The position numbers were made by a program, and so were the translations under genes. This document shows, piece after piece, positions 10,354 to 19,264 of a DNA stretch of 64,000 bases. The first letter of the stretch is position 1. Each line of letters begins with the position of its first letter. Location of the stretch: NCBI GenBank assembly GCA_963814055.1, contig CAWFBJ010000017.1, positions 665,707 through 729,706 on the forward strand. Direction: 5' to 3'. The DNA is from AWTP1-13 sp963814055. Its GTDB lineage: Bacteria; Pseudomonadota; Alphaproteobacteria; Rhizobiales; Hyphomicrobiaceae. The notes beneath the pieces are model-generated. The model was not told where the DNA came from and ran no database searches. It saw only the letters and a program-made list of their open reading frames with translations.

Positions 10354-12003
10354 TCACCGCCGTTCGCGTATCTCGGACAGCGTTTTGCGCGGCGAGATCG
10401 CTTCCGGGTCGATTTTGAGCTCGATCACCGACGGCTTGCCCGATCGGAGCGCTTGCTCGAACGTGGGCGCGAAATCCTTGGTGGCCTCGACCGTGGTGCC
10501 GTCCGCCCCGAAGCTGCGGGCATAAGCTGCGAAGTCGGGATTCATCAGCGTGGTTCCGACCACCCGATTGGGGTAGTCCCGCTCCTGATGCATGCGGATC
10601 GTACCGTAAACGCCGTTGTTGGCGATTACAGTCACGATCGGCAGTGCGTATTGGACGGCAGTTGCCAGTTCCTGGCCCGTCATCATGAAGCAGCCGTCAC
10701 CCTGGAAGTTCACGACCGCCCGCGTCGGATTCGCGATCTTGGCTGCGATCGCTGCCGGCAATCCGTAGCCCATGGAACCTGACGTAGGCGCGAGTTGCGT
10801 GCGATAGCGCTTGTACTCGAAGTAGCGATGCACGAACCCGGCATAGTTGCCCGCGCCGTTGGTGACGATGCCGTCCTCCGGCAGCATCTGCGACACGGTG
10901 CGCACGACCTCGGCGAGCTTGACGGAACCCGGCATCGCAATGGGCTTGAGGCTGCGCTCGTAGGCGGCGCGCAGCTCGGCTCTCAATCCGGACCAGGCAA
11001 TTTTCGCGGGTGGCTGCAGCTTGGCCAGCACCTCGGCAAAACCCTGTGCCGTCGCCGCGATCGGCAGGTCGGCGCGATACACCGATCCCAGCTCGTCTGG
11101 AGAGGGATGCACGTGCACCAGGAACTGCGTGGGATTTGGAATGCCGAGCAGCTCATATTGGCTGGTCGTCATTTCCCCCATGCGCGCGCCTACCACGATC
11201 AGGAGATCGGCCGACTTGATGGCCGCGGCCAGTGCGGGATCGATGCCGATGCCGGCGCAACCGACATGACAGCGGTGCCGGTTGTCGATGTAGTCCTGGT
11301 AGCGGAACGCCGGCGCGACCGGCAGGTCAAACCGGTCGGCGAAGGCCTCGACCGCCTTCTGCACGTCCGTGCTCCATCCAGGCCCACCCACGATCATCAC
11401 GGGTCGCGTCGCTTTTGCCAGCCGGTCCTGCAACAACTCGACGTCGCGCGAACTCACGCCTGGCGATGCAACACGAGCCGGCTTGGCATCGATCGCCTCC
11501 GCGGTTGCGGACAGCATGTCCTCCGGCAAACCAAGCACCACGGGGCCCGGACGCCCCGAGCGTGCCGCGTGGAATGCGCGGCTCACGTACTCGGGGATGC
11601 GTTCTGTCTGCCGGATCACCGCGGCCCATTTCACGAACGAGGAGAACAGTCGCTTCACCTCGATCTCCTGGAATGCCTCGCGGTCCTCGTGCTCCCGCGC
11701 CGGCATCCCGACGAACAGCACCATCGGCGTGGAATCCTGCTGCGCCACATGGAGTCCGCTCATGGCGTTGGCCGCGCCCGGTCCGCGCGTGACGAAGCAC
11801 ACGCCCGGCTCGCCCGTGATCTTGCCCCACGCCTCCGCCATCATCGCGGCTCCGCCTTCCTGGCGGCAGATGACCGTCTTGATGCGATTGGAGTCGTGCA
11901 GGCCGTCCAGCGCGGCAAGGAAGCTTTCGCCAGGCACCGTGAACGCCGCCGTGGCGCCCTGGGCTTCGAGCTGACTTACAAGAATCTTCCCGCCGTGGTG
12001 CAT
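10354..12003 (-). CDS. Thiamine-pyrophosphate-dependent enzyme, acetolactate-synthase-like
   Basis: This 549-residue protein has the three-domain layout of the acetolactate synthase/pyruvate oxidase/benzoylformate decarboxylase family. The N-terminal PYR domain holds the cofactor-activating Glu in CRQEGGAAMMAEAW, the middle domain has VMIVGGPGWS, and the PP domain has the TPP/Mg motif QGDGCFMMTGQE ending in VIANNGVYG (from about residue 435). The ATG at 12003 has AAGGAGA six bases upstream; an in-frame extension to 12087 is not needed. No small regulatory subunit gene is adjacent, so biosynthetic IlvB is unlikely, and the substrate cannot be read from sequence. It follows a methyltransferase, dioxygenase and sulfur transporter on the same strand, with gaps of 80-125 nt. 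Confidence 0.88.
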   Translation of the reverse strand: MHHGGKILVSQLEAQGATAAFTVPGESFLAALDGLHDSNRIKTVICRQEGGAAMMAEAWGKITGEPGVCFVTRGPGAANAMSGLHVAQQDSTPMVLFVGMPAREHEDREAFQEIEVKRLFSSFVKWAAVIRQTERIPEYVSRAFHAARSGRPGPVVLGLPEDMLSATAEAIDAKPARVASPGVSSRDVELLQDRLAKATRPVMIVGGPGWSTDVQKAVEAFADRFDLPVAPAFRYQDYIDNRHRCHVGCAGIGIDPALAAAIKSADLLIVVGARMGEMTTSQYELLGIPNPTQFLVHVHPSPDELGSVYRADLPIAATAQGFAEVLAKLQPPAKIAWSGLRAELRAAYERSLKPIAMPGSVKLAEVVRTVSQMLPEDGIVTNGAGNYAGFVHRYFEYKRYRTQLAPTSGSMGYGLPAAIAAKIANPTRAVVNFQGDGCFMMTGQELATAVQYALPIVTVIANNGVYGTIRMHQERDYPNRVVGTTLMNPDFAAYARSFGADGTTVEATKDFAPTFEQALRSGKPSVIELKIDPEAISPRKTLSEIRERR

Positions 12004-12127
12004 TCCATGTCTCCTTAGTGGCCCGGACATCCGGGTCCGCATCCTGTTTAGCCTGCGGGTCGCGTGTGGGGCGAGCAAAAATCGCATGGCAGGTGCCGCG
12101 CGCGGATGCGGCGCCGCAGGCGCGATA

Positions 12128-12958
12128 TCACGGTGTGCGCCGGGCCACCATCACCACGGGAGCAATGGCTCCGCGCTCGAGATTCTGGAGCATATTGTGG
12201 GACTTTTCGCGAGAGGTCTCGCCCATCAGCACGTGTAGGCCGAGCGGAGACGGTGCACCGCCGGCTGAAAGCCGCCCGCGGAAAAAAGCGATGCCGAAGT
12301 CCGTGCGGTCTTCGACCTCCTCAACGCTGAAACCGGCGGTTGTCAGCAGCCCCTGCATCTCTTCCGGCGTCGTCAGGTGACTGCTCGCCTCCGTAGCAGC
12401 CCACGGCATGGGATATCTGAGTTTGTCATTCTCCCCCTTCATGACGTCGTAGATGCAGAGCACGGCGCCACGCTTCAGCACCCTGGCGGTCTCGCGGTAG
12501 AGGCCGGTGCGGTCCTTGATGTTCATTGCCACGTGCAGCGTAATGGACGCATCGAAAGAGGCATCGGCGAACGGCATCTGCAATGCGCTGCCCGCTTCAA
12601 ACGCCGTTCGCGCGCCAAGCCCCATCCGTCCGCTCAGCGCGCGCGCCGTCTCGACATACTCCGGCGTCAAATCGATGCCCGTCACGTGACATCCCGTCGA
12701 TACCGCCACATATCGTGCGGCGCCGCCGATGCCGCATCCTATGTCGAGCACGCGTTCGCTGCCGGCCAGACGCATCTTGGCAACGACATGCTTGGTGGCC
12801 TCACGGCCGCCGATGTGGAATTCGTCGATCGGCGTCAGATCCTCGGGCGCTAGCCGATCTATGTCGAGCCCTGCGGCCGCAGCCGCCTTCAGGACGCGCT
12901 GCGTCAGGTCTGAAACCTGATAGTGGCATGCGACGGCACGCTCGTGGTCGTCCGACAT
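12128..12958 (-). CDS. Class I SAM-dependent methyltransferase
   Basis: A 276-residue methyltransferase. Motif I is VLDIGCGIGGAARY (about residues 68-81), followed by the acidic motif II GCHVTGIDLTPEYVE, motif LQMPFADASFDA and post-motif LYRETARVLKRGAVLCIYDV. The layout resembles UbiE/Coq5-like and glycine/sarcosine/dimethylglycine N-methyltransferase relatives acting on small molecules, but the substrate is not identifiable. The ATG at 12958 (MSDDHERAVACHYQVSD) was chosen because the 22 residues before it are arginine-rich and not family-like. The TPP enzyme lies 124 nt downstream and the dioxygenase 83 nt upstream on the same strand. Confidence 0.85.
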   Translation of the reverse strand: MSDDHERAVACHYQVSDLTQRVLKAAAAAGLDIDRLAPEDLTPIDEFHIGGREATKHVVAKMRLAGSERVLDIGCGIGGAARYVAVSTGCHVTGIDLTPEYVETARALSGRMGLGARTAFEAGSALQMPFADASFDASITLHVAMNIKDRTGLYRETARVLKRGAVLCIYDVMKGENDKLRYPMPWAATEASSHLTTPEEMQGLLTTAGFSVEEVEDRTDFGIAFFRGRLSAGGAPSPLGLHVLMGETSREKSHNMLQNLERGAIAPVVMVARRTP

Positions 12959-13041
12959 TGCCGGCCTCCGCCAACGCTGAGCCGGTATCGTAGGCCGTGC
13001 GCCGGTGGCAATCCAGGCGCCCAATAAGCCGGGTGACCCCG

Positions 13042-13683
13042 TCAGAGGTTCAGCACGATATCGAATGCTCCCTTGAGGGCGCCCGCCTCGATGTCTCCTG
13101 CCGGATCCAGGCGTACGATAACGCTCTGGCGAGCCTTGGCATCGCGGATGCCGCGCAGGACCCCGTCACGCTGGTTCTGCGCCTCGCCCTCGACATACAT
13201 CTGCGTCGTCAGCATGCCTACGCCCGGTGCATGCACCTTGAAGTGGATGTGCGGCGTTCGCCCGGGGTAGGCGACAGGACGGATGGTCCGGAAGGCGTAG
13301 CGGCCGCTGTCATCGACATTGGTGCGGCCGTAGCCCTGAAAGGCCGCGTCGCGTCGACGCTGACCGGAGTCGCCGGGATGATTGTAGACGCCGTTGTTGT
13401 CACACTGCCAGATCTCGACCGTCGCACCGCGCACTACAGCACCACGCTTGTCGAGTACACGGCCGGAGATGTGCGTCACATGACCCACGGCCTGGGCCGC
13501 CTGGCCCTGCACACGCACAAGGTCCGCGTCCCTGTCGGCGGGAAGCGAGACCGGATAGAAAGGCCCTTCGGTTTGACCCGGGGTCACGACCAGGGGCGAT
13601 TGGGCAAATACAACTTGCGGAGCAACGAGCGCGGCAGTTGCTCCGATGACGACTTTGCGGCGGTCGACGGTAGCGATGGGCAT
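13042..13683 (-). CDS. Exported intradiol ring-cleavage dioxygenase-like protein
   Basis: The 213-residue protein resembles the intradiol dioxygenase family (catechol/protocatechuate 3,4-dioxygenase fold). It starts with MPIATVDRRKVVIGATAALVAPQVVFA, a Tat-like leader with the DRRKVVIG pattern and a cleavage site near FAQ. The fold signature TPGQTEGPFYPVSLPADRD is followed by GATVEIWQCDNNGVYNHPGD and RPVAYPGRTPHIHFKVHAPG, which carry the candidate ferric-iron tyrosines and HIH histidines (about residue 148). Export suggests the enzyme acts on aromatic or related substrates in the periplasm; the true substrate is not known. It could be cotranscribed with the methyltransferase downstream. Confidence 0.85.
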   Translation of the reverse strand: MPIATVDRRKVVIGATAALVAPQVVFAQSPLVVTPGQTEGPFYPVSLPADRDADLVRVQGQAAQAVGHVTHISGRVLDKRGAVVRGATVEIWQCDNNGVYNHPGDSGQRRRDAAFQGYGRTNVDDSGRYAFRTIRPVAYPGRTPHIHFKVHAPGVGMLTTQMYVEGEAQNQRDGVLRGIRDAKARQSVIVRLDPAGDIEAGALKGAFDIVLNL

Positions 13684-13803
13684 GGGCTTCCTTGGCGGAT
13701 GACACCGGCTACGAGCGCTGGCTTTCGCCTACCGCAGGAAGTAGGCCCAATTCGCGCCGCCGGAGAATTCACGCGATCATTTTATCGCGAGCCGCATGCA
13801 AGG

Positions 13804-14892
13804 TTATTCGTCCGCCATGACCCAGCGCTCGAGCAACTGCAGCCCGTACCAGCCGCCGGCCACGATGGCACCGAACGTCACGAACGACCCAAACGCCAGA
13901 GTCGACACGCCTGTAATCGCCTGACCAACGGTGCAGCCGAGCGCCATTACGCCGCCCACGCCCATCATCGCCGCGCCCATCAGATTGCGCACGGTGTCGT
14001 CGGTGTCCGAGAAAGTCGAAAGGCGAAAACGCCCCATCGCCATGGCTGCTGCGAAGGCGCCGAGCAAGGCGCCGAAAACGCTGGTTACACCGAAGCCCGG
14101 CGCTGGCGTGGCCGTGAACAATGCCAACCATTGCAGGGTGTCGCCCATCGGCCTGATGTAGGTGAGAGAGATCGGCGGAATGGGCCGGGTCGCCATGTCG
14201 TCATAGGTCAGACCTGTGATCGCCCAGCCGGCCACGACCGTCAGGCCCACGCCTACCCCTGAAACGATATGCACCGGCGAGTTGCGGAAGCGAAGATCGG
14301 CGAAGCAGAACGCAACCGCCGCAGCGACAATGAGCCCGGTCATGACCAAGCGAACCGTGCCGCGCGATGCGCCCGTGAGTGCGCTCAGAAGGTCGCCGAT
14401 ACCTTGGCCGGAAGCCCCGAGACTGAAAGCGGTGGCGTTCTCTACAGTTGCCCGCACAGGAGCGATCAGCCCCGCAATCGTCATATAGGCGACGATGCCC
14501 AGCACGATCAGCGTAAGCAGGGAGCGCAAGTCTCCGCCTCCGGCACGCGCGAGGTTGCGGCTTGGGCATCCGCCGGCGAACACCATGCCGATGCCGAAGA
14601 TGAAACCGCCGGCAATGTACCCGAACCAATTGAAGGACGATGCGAGGTACATGGACCTTTCCAAGGCCACAACTCCGGCACTATGCAGCAGTTGTGTTCC
14701 CAGCAATGCCGTTGCCGCGGCCAAAATCCACGCCCGGAAACGGCGGTAGTCGTTGAAATTGTGGATGTCGCTGAGCGAACCCATGGCGCAATAGTTGGTT
14801 CGGTATACGACCGCGCCGAACGCGAAGCCGATCAGCAATCCGCCGAGGGCCAGGACCAATGAAGCGTTGTTGGCTATCGTCTCTCGTAGCAT
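13804..14892 (-). CDS. YeeE/YedE family sulfur-compound transporter
   Basis: A 362-residue integral membrane protein of the YeeE/YedE (TsuA/PmpA) family, which moves thiosulfate or other reduced sulfur species inward. About nine to ten hydrophobic segments are visible. The conserved cysteine motifs are present: YRTNYCAMGSL near the N-terminus, GMVFAGGCPSRNLAR in the middle and MALGCTVGQAITG near the C-terminus, matching the sulfur-relay cysteines known from TsuA. It is a full-length fused form (two halves). The start ATG is 86 nt from dnaE, which is divergent. No rhodanese or TusA gene lies beside it here. Confidence 0.9.
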   Translation of the reverse strand: MLRETIANNASLVLALGGLLIGFAFGAVVYRTNYCAMGSLSDIHNFNDYRRFRAWILAAATALLGTQLLHSAGVVALERSMYLASSFNWFGYIAGGFIFGIGMVFAGGCPSRNLARAGGGDLRSLLTLIVLGIVAYMTIAGLIAPVRATVENATAFSLGASGQGIGDLLSALTGASRGTVRLVMTGLIVAAAVAFCFADLRFRNSPVHIVSGVGVGLTVVAGWAITGLTYDDMATRPIPPISLTYIRPMGDTLQWLALFTATPAPGFGVTSVFGALLGAFAAAMAMGRFRLSTFSDTDDTVRNLMGAAMMGVGGVMALGCTVGQAITGVSTLAFGSFVTFGAIVAGGWYGLQLLERWVMADE

Positions 14893-14977
14893 CGTCGTGG
14901 CTGAGGCCCATATTGGAGGAGACCGGCTCTACCAAGCACCCGCCATATAGCGAATTCGGGAAAAGACACCAGCAGAG

Positions 14978-17900
14978 ATGGAAGATATTGCTTTTCCACA
15001 ACGAACTGCGCTTGCGGGAATCGCGCCCGTGACGCCAACTATCCCGATGAACAAAACACTCCCATCGGCGGATGGCCCAGCTTCGTCGCAGGCACACTCC
15101 GAGGTGCTGCAATACATCCACCTCAAGGTGCACTCCGCCTATTCGTTGCTGGAAGGCGCGATTACGATTCCAAGGCTTGCCAAGCTTGCGGTCGGCAACG
15201 GCTTTCCCGCGCTCGGTCTCACCGACACGAACAATCTCTTCGGTGCCCTGGAGTTCTCCGACAAAGTCGCCAATTCCGGCATACAACCCATCGTCGGCTG
15301 CACCCTTCAAGTCGATTTCGGCGACCGCGCGCAGGTCAATGGATTGGTGCGCGCCAGTGCAAATCAAGCGCGCTTTCAGCCGGCCGGCGCGCTGGCTTTG
15401 ATCGCCAGCAGTGACGTCGGCTATCAGAACCTTATGAAGCTCGCGTCGCGCGCCTTCTTCGATCCGAGCGAGGACGAAGCGCCGCACATCCAGATCGAGC
15501 GGCTGCAAGAATGGGGTGCGGGGTTGATCGCGCTCACCGGTGGTCCCGACGGCCCCATCGACAAGGCCCTGCGTGAGGACCAGAAGGACCTGGCCGTGGA
15601 CCGGCTGAAGGCCCTAGAGAAGATCTTCGGTGATCGTCTCTACGTCGAGATCCAGCGCCACGGCCTGAAGCACGAAATCGAAACCGAGCCAGCGCTGCTG
15701 GAACTGGCCTATACGCGCGCGTTGCCGATCGTCGCGACGAATGAAGTCTATTTTGCTGCGCCGGACGACTACGACGCCCATGACGCCCTGCTTTGCATCG
15801 CGGAGGGCCGCTACGTTGTCGAGGATGATCGCCGACGGCTGTCGCGCGAGCATTTCTTCAAGACGGCCGATCAAATGGCAGAGGTGTTCGCGGATCTCCC
15901 CGAGGCGCTCGCCAATACTGTTGAAATCGCAAAGCGGTGTGCATTCCGGCCCAAGGGACGCAAGCCGATCCTGCCGCGATACGTCCAGGCCAAGCCTGAT
16001 GTCAGCGAAACCGAGCTTCTCGCGCTTGAAACAGCTGAGCTTCGCGCGCAGGCGGAAGCTGGCCTGAAGACACGTCTTGCAGCGTGCGAGCCTGCGCCCG
16101 GCTTCACCACGGCCGATTACGAAAAGCGCCTGACGTTCGAGGTGGATGTCATCTCGAAGATGAAGTATCCGGGCTACTTCCTGATCGTGGCCGACTTCAT
16201 CAAATGGGCCAAAGCTAGCGGCATCCCTGTTGGACCTGGCCGTGGCTCGGGCGCGGGCTCCGTCGTGGCCTGGGCGCTCACCATCACCGATCTCGATCCC
16301 CTGCGGTTTGGCTTGCTCTTCGAACGGTTCCTCAACCCCGAACGCGTATCGATGCCCGACTTCGACATCGACTTCTGTCAGGACCGCCGCGACGAGGTGA
16401 TCCGTTACGTCCAGAACAAGTACGGCGCCGATCGCGTCGCCCAGATCATCACGCACGGAAAACTGCAAGCCCGCGCGGTGCTGCGAGATGTCGGGCGCGT
16501 GCTGCAGATGCCCTACGGCCAGATCGACAAGCTGTGCAAGCTGGTGCCCAACAACCCGGCCAATCCAGTGACGCTGCCACAGGCGATCGAAGGCGAACCG
16601 AAACTGCAGGAAGCGCGCGACAGCGAGCCTATGGTGGCGCGCTTGCTGGAGATCGCGCAAAAGCTGGAAGGCCTGTACCGGCATGCCTCCACGCACGCGG
16701 CCGGCATGGTGATCGGCGATCGGCCCTTGGAGGAGCTTGTTCCACTCTATCGAGACCCCAAGTCAAGCTTCCCCATCACCCAGTTCAACTGGAAACTGGT
16801 CGAAGCTGCGGGCCTCGTCAAATTCGACTTCCTCGGCCTCAAGACACTGACAGTGCTGCAGAAGGCCGTCGGGCTCATCAAGCGCGGCCGCGGCATCGAC
16901 ATCGACCTTGCCAAACTCCCGCTCGACGACCGGAAGAGCTACGAGATGCTGGCAAAGGCCGACACGGTCGGTGTGTTCCAGCTCGAAGGCACGGGCATGC
17001 GCGAGAGCCTCAAGCGGCTCAAACCCGACCGTTTCGAGGACATCATCGCCATGGTGGCGCTCTACCGCCCCGGCCCGATGGACAACATTCCGACCTACAT
17101 CAATCGCAAGCACGGGGAGGAGCCTCTCGACTGCCTCCACCCGATGCTGGAGCCGATCCTCAAGGAGACTTACGGCGTCATCATCTACCAGGAACAGGTG
17201 ATGCAAATCGCCCAGGTGATGGCAGGCTTCTCGCTGGGAGAAGCCGATCTGTTGCGACGCGCCATGGGCAAAAAAGACAAGCGCGAGATGGCGCAGCAGA
17301 AGACCCGCTTCGTCGAGGGCGCCACGCGCAACAAGGTCAAGAAGGCGGACGCCGAGTACATCTTCGAACTGGTCGACAAATTCGCCGGTTACGGCTTCAA
17401 CAAGAGCCATGCCGCCGCGTACGCGGTCGTGAGCTATCGCACGGCCTATCTCAAGGCCAACTACCGCGAGGAATTCCTGGCCGCATCGATGACGCTCGAC
17501 ATGGGCAACACCGACAAGCTCGCCATGTACGCCTCGGAAGCGAAGAAATCCGGCATTGCTCTGCTGCCACCCTGCATCAATGCCTCCGAGGTCGACTTCC
17601 TCTCAGGCGACAAAGCCATCCGCTATTCGCTTGCGGCGCTGAAGAACATTGGCGCACAGGCGGTTGAAAGCGTCGTTGCTGAGCGCACTGCTCAGGGTGC
17701 CTACAAGGACCTGTCCGACTTTGCCGGCCGATGCAACCCAAAGGCACTCAACAAGCGCGCCTTGGAGACCTTGAGCTCAGCTGGCGCGTTCGACGAGTTC
17801 GAACCAAATCGCGCGCTGGCGCACGGCAACGTCGATCAGATACTGGCGTTCTCTAACCGCATCGCGTCCAACGAAGCGCAAGGCACCAACGACCTCTTCG

Positions 17901-18595
17901 GCGGTGGGAGTGAAACCCGGACGAAGATGGATATCCGCTCGGTCAAGGCGTGGAACCCCATGGAACGGCTTCAATACGAATTCGATGCCGTCGGTTTCTT
18001 CCTCTCCGGTCATCCGCTGGACGCATATGCCGGCGTGCTTGCCAAGCTCAACACCATCTCCTTTGCCGAATTGGAGGCGCGCGCAGATCGCGGCGTTGTC
18101 GCCGGCCGCGTTGCAGGCGTTGTCGTGTCGGCGCGCGAAAGGCGATCGCAGAAAGGCAACAAGTTTGCGTTCGCGATGTTCTCGGAGCCGACCGGTCAGT
18201 TCGAAGCCGTAATCTTCTCGGAGACCTTGGCCCAAAGCCGGCACCTGCTCGAGCCCGGAACGGCCGTGCTGATCTCGGTTGAGGGCGAGCGGGACGGTGA
18301 TACCCTCAAACTGCGTGCGCAGGCAATCGAGTCTCTGAATGCGGCCGCCGAGGGTGTGCAGAAGGGGCTCAGAGTCGTGCTGGATCGGCGGACCATCGTG
18401 GCCAACAAGGTGCCACTCGATGAACTCAAGGCTCTCCTCAAGCCGGGTGGTAAAGGCACGGTCAGCCTGAGCATGACGCTGGAGGATGCCGGCAGGGAAC
18501 TCGAGATTACGCTGCCCGGCCGCTTCGACGTCTCGCCGATGCAGAAGGGTGCGCTGACGACGGTTCCAGGGGTGCTGGAAGTCATCGACGTCTAG
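14978..18595 (+). CDS. dnaE: DNA polymerase III alpha subunit
   Basis: DnaE is the replicative polymerase subunit. The 1205-residue frame has an N-terminal PHP domain (IHLKVHSAYSLLEGAITIPR and GLTDTNNLFGALEF), the polymerase core with PVGPGRGSGAGSVVAWAL, the catalytic aspartates in MPDFDIDFCQDRRDEVI, HASTHAAGMVIGDRPL and FAGYGFNKSHAAAYAVVSY, then HhH, OB-fold (VAGRVAGVVVSARERR) and C-terminal domains. Translation could start at 14978 or at the ATG at 15047 (MNKTLPSADG); the homologous part begins near residue 45, so both are possible. Its stop overlaps the stop of a convergent small gene. Length is normal for type I alphaproteobacterial DnaE. Confidence 0.97.
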   Translation: MEDIAFPQRTALAGIAPVTPTIPMNKTLPSADGPASSQAHSEVLQYIHLKVHSAYSLLEGAITIPRLAKLAVGNGFPALGLTDTNNLFGALEFSDKVANSGIQPIVGCTLQVDFGDRAQVNGLVRASANQARFQPAGALALIASSDVGYQNLMKLASRAFFDPSEDEAPHIQIERLQEWGAGLIALTGGPDGPIDKALREDQKDLAVDRLKALEKIFGDRLYVEIQRHGLKHEIETEPALLELAYTRALPIVATNEVYFAAPDDYDAHDALLCIAEGRYVVEDDRRRLSREHFFKTADQMAEVFADLPEALANTVEIAKRCAFRPKGRKPILPRYVQAKPDVSETELLALETAELRAQAEAGLKTRLAACEPAPGFTTADYEKRLTFEVDVISKMKYPGYFLIVADFIKWAKASGIPVGPGRGSGAGSVVAWALTITDLDPLRFGLLFERFLNPERVSMPDFDIDFCQDRRDEVIRYVQNKYGADRVAQIITHGKLQARAVLRDVGRVLQMPYGQIDKLCKLVPNNPANPVTLPQAIEGEPKLQEARDSEPMVARLLEIAQKLEGLYRHASTHAAGMVIGDRPLEELVPLYRDPKSSFPITQFNWKLVEAAGLVKFDFLGLKTLTVLQKAVGLIKRGRGIDIDLAKLPLDDRKSYEMLAKADTVGVFQLEGTGMRESLKRLKPDRFEDIIAMVALYRPGPMDNIPTYINRKHGEEPLDCLHPMLEPILKETYGVIIYQEQVMQIAQVMAGFSLGEADLLRRAMGKKDKREMAQQKTRFVEGATRNKVKKADAEYIFELVDKFAGYGFNKSHAAAYAVVSYRTAYLKANYREEFLAASMTLDMGNTDKLAMYASEAKKSGIALLPPCINASEVDFLSGDKAIRYSLAALKNIGAQAVESVVAERTAQGAYKDLSDFAGRCNPKALNKRALETLSSAGAFDEFEPNRALAHGNVDQILAFSNRIASNEAQGTNDLFGGGSETRTKMDIRSVKAWNPMERLQYEFDAVGFFLSGHPLDAYAGVLAKLNTISFAELEARADRGVVAGRVAGVVVSARERRSQKGNKFAFAMFSEPTGQFEAVIFSETLAQSRHLLEPGTAVLISVEGERDGDTLKLRAQAIESLNAAAEGVQKGLRVVLDRRTIVANKVPLDELKALLKPGGKGTVSLSMTLEDAGRELEITLPGRFDVSPMQKGALTTVPGVLEVIDV

Positions 18596-18867
18596 TCCAC
18601 CAGATGCGGGCTCTTCGACTTCATTTGCCGGGATGAATCCTTCGGTGCCTTCTGCCACGGCACCGATTGGTCGACTGAAATCTCCTTGGGGTTGAACTTC
18701 GGTGCGGATTTTTTCTTGGCCGAGATGTTTTTGCCCTTGTCGGCACGCGCCATGTGGGTCGCGCCCGAAACGAGATATTTGCCATTGAAGCGGTTGTTGC
18801 CCTCGGCTTGGGCAAATCCGGCCGTGCCCAGGAATACCGCCACCGCCCCAACTGTCATTGCGCGCAT
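18592..18867 (-). CDS. Small basic exported protein
   Basis: A 91-residue product with a signal peptide (MRAMTVGAVAVFLGTAGFAQA, cleavage after AQA) and a mature part of about 70 residues rich in Lys, Ser and Pro (KGKNISAKKKSAPKFNPKEI; WQKAPKDSSRQMKSKSP). The ATG at 18867 is preceded by GGAGGCTGCTT, a good ribosome-binding site, which decides against an upstream start at 18897. I do not recognise the family. It lies directly after another small exported basic protein on the same strand and probably shares its transcript. A periplasmic, anion-binding role is conceivable but not supported by any motif. Confidence 0.65.
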   Translation of the reverse strand: MRAMTVGAVAVFLGTAGFAQAEGNNRFNGKYLVSGATHMARADKGKNISAKKKSAPKFNPKEISVDQSVPWQKAPKDSSRQMKSKSPHLVD

Positions 18868-18877
18868 AAGCAGCCTC

Positions 18878-19165
18878 CTATTTCGATGGCCATGCATTCT
18901 CGAGATGGTATCTCGGGACCGATCCGCTGCTCTTCCTCTTCGAGCGGCCTGTTGCCTTCAGCGGCTTGCCGCTCTTTTTCTCCATCACGTCCTGTTCCAT
19001 CTTCAAGCCATCGATCGGCTTGGCTTTCGATGCGCTCGCGGATGACGTGGTGTGCCATCCCAGCACGGCAGCGAGCGCCAGCGCCGCGCCGGCTGCAAAC
19101 AAGCGAACCGGCTGCATTCTTTTTCCCGCTTTGCTTTTTGCAAGCATGGTGTTTGTCTTTCCCAT
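18878..19165 (-). CDS. Small basic secreted or anchored protein
   Basis: A product of up to 95 residues with a basic N-terminus (MGKTNTMLAKSKAGKRMQ) and a hydrophobic segment (PVRLFAAGAALALAAVLGWH) that may be a cleavable signal or an anchor; the rest is basic and low in complexity (KKSGKPLKATGRSKRKSSGS). The start may instead be the ATG at 19147. It sits 100 nt after mazG and 10 nt before the next small exported gene, same strand. Family not recognised; the pairing with its neighbour is the main clue that it is expressed. Confidence 0.55.
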   Translation of the reverse strand: MGKTNTMLAKSKAGKRMQPVRLFAAGAALALAAVLGWHTTSSASASKAKPIDGLKMEQDVMEKKSGKPLKATGRSKRKSSGSVPRYHLENAWPSK

Positions 19166-19264
19166 CTTTGTCAGCCCGGTGCGGCAGGCTCTGCACCTTC
19201 AGTCGCGCGAGACTGCCGGCTGGTTCAAAGGCGGGTGGACGCACCTTGGAAGCAGGCCGCGAAG

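Noticed and set aside
10354..12003. Naming the TPP enzyme as IlvB, biosynthetic acetolactate synthase.
   Set aside because: No ilvN/ilvH regulatory subunit is nearby and the sequence is equally like other decarboxylases of the family, so only the superfamily is assigned.
12997..14262. A 421-residue plus-strand open frame opposite the dioxygenase and transporter genes.
   Set aside because: The minus strand encodes two proteins with clear family motifs across the same bases; the plus frame is a GC-driven shadow.
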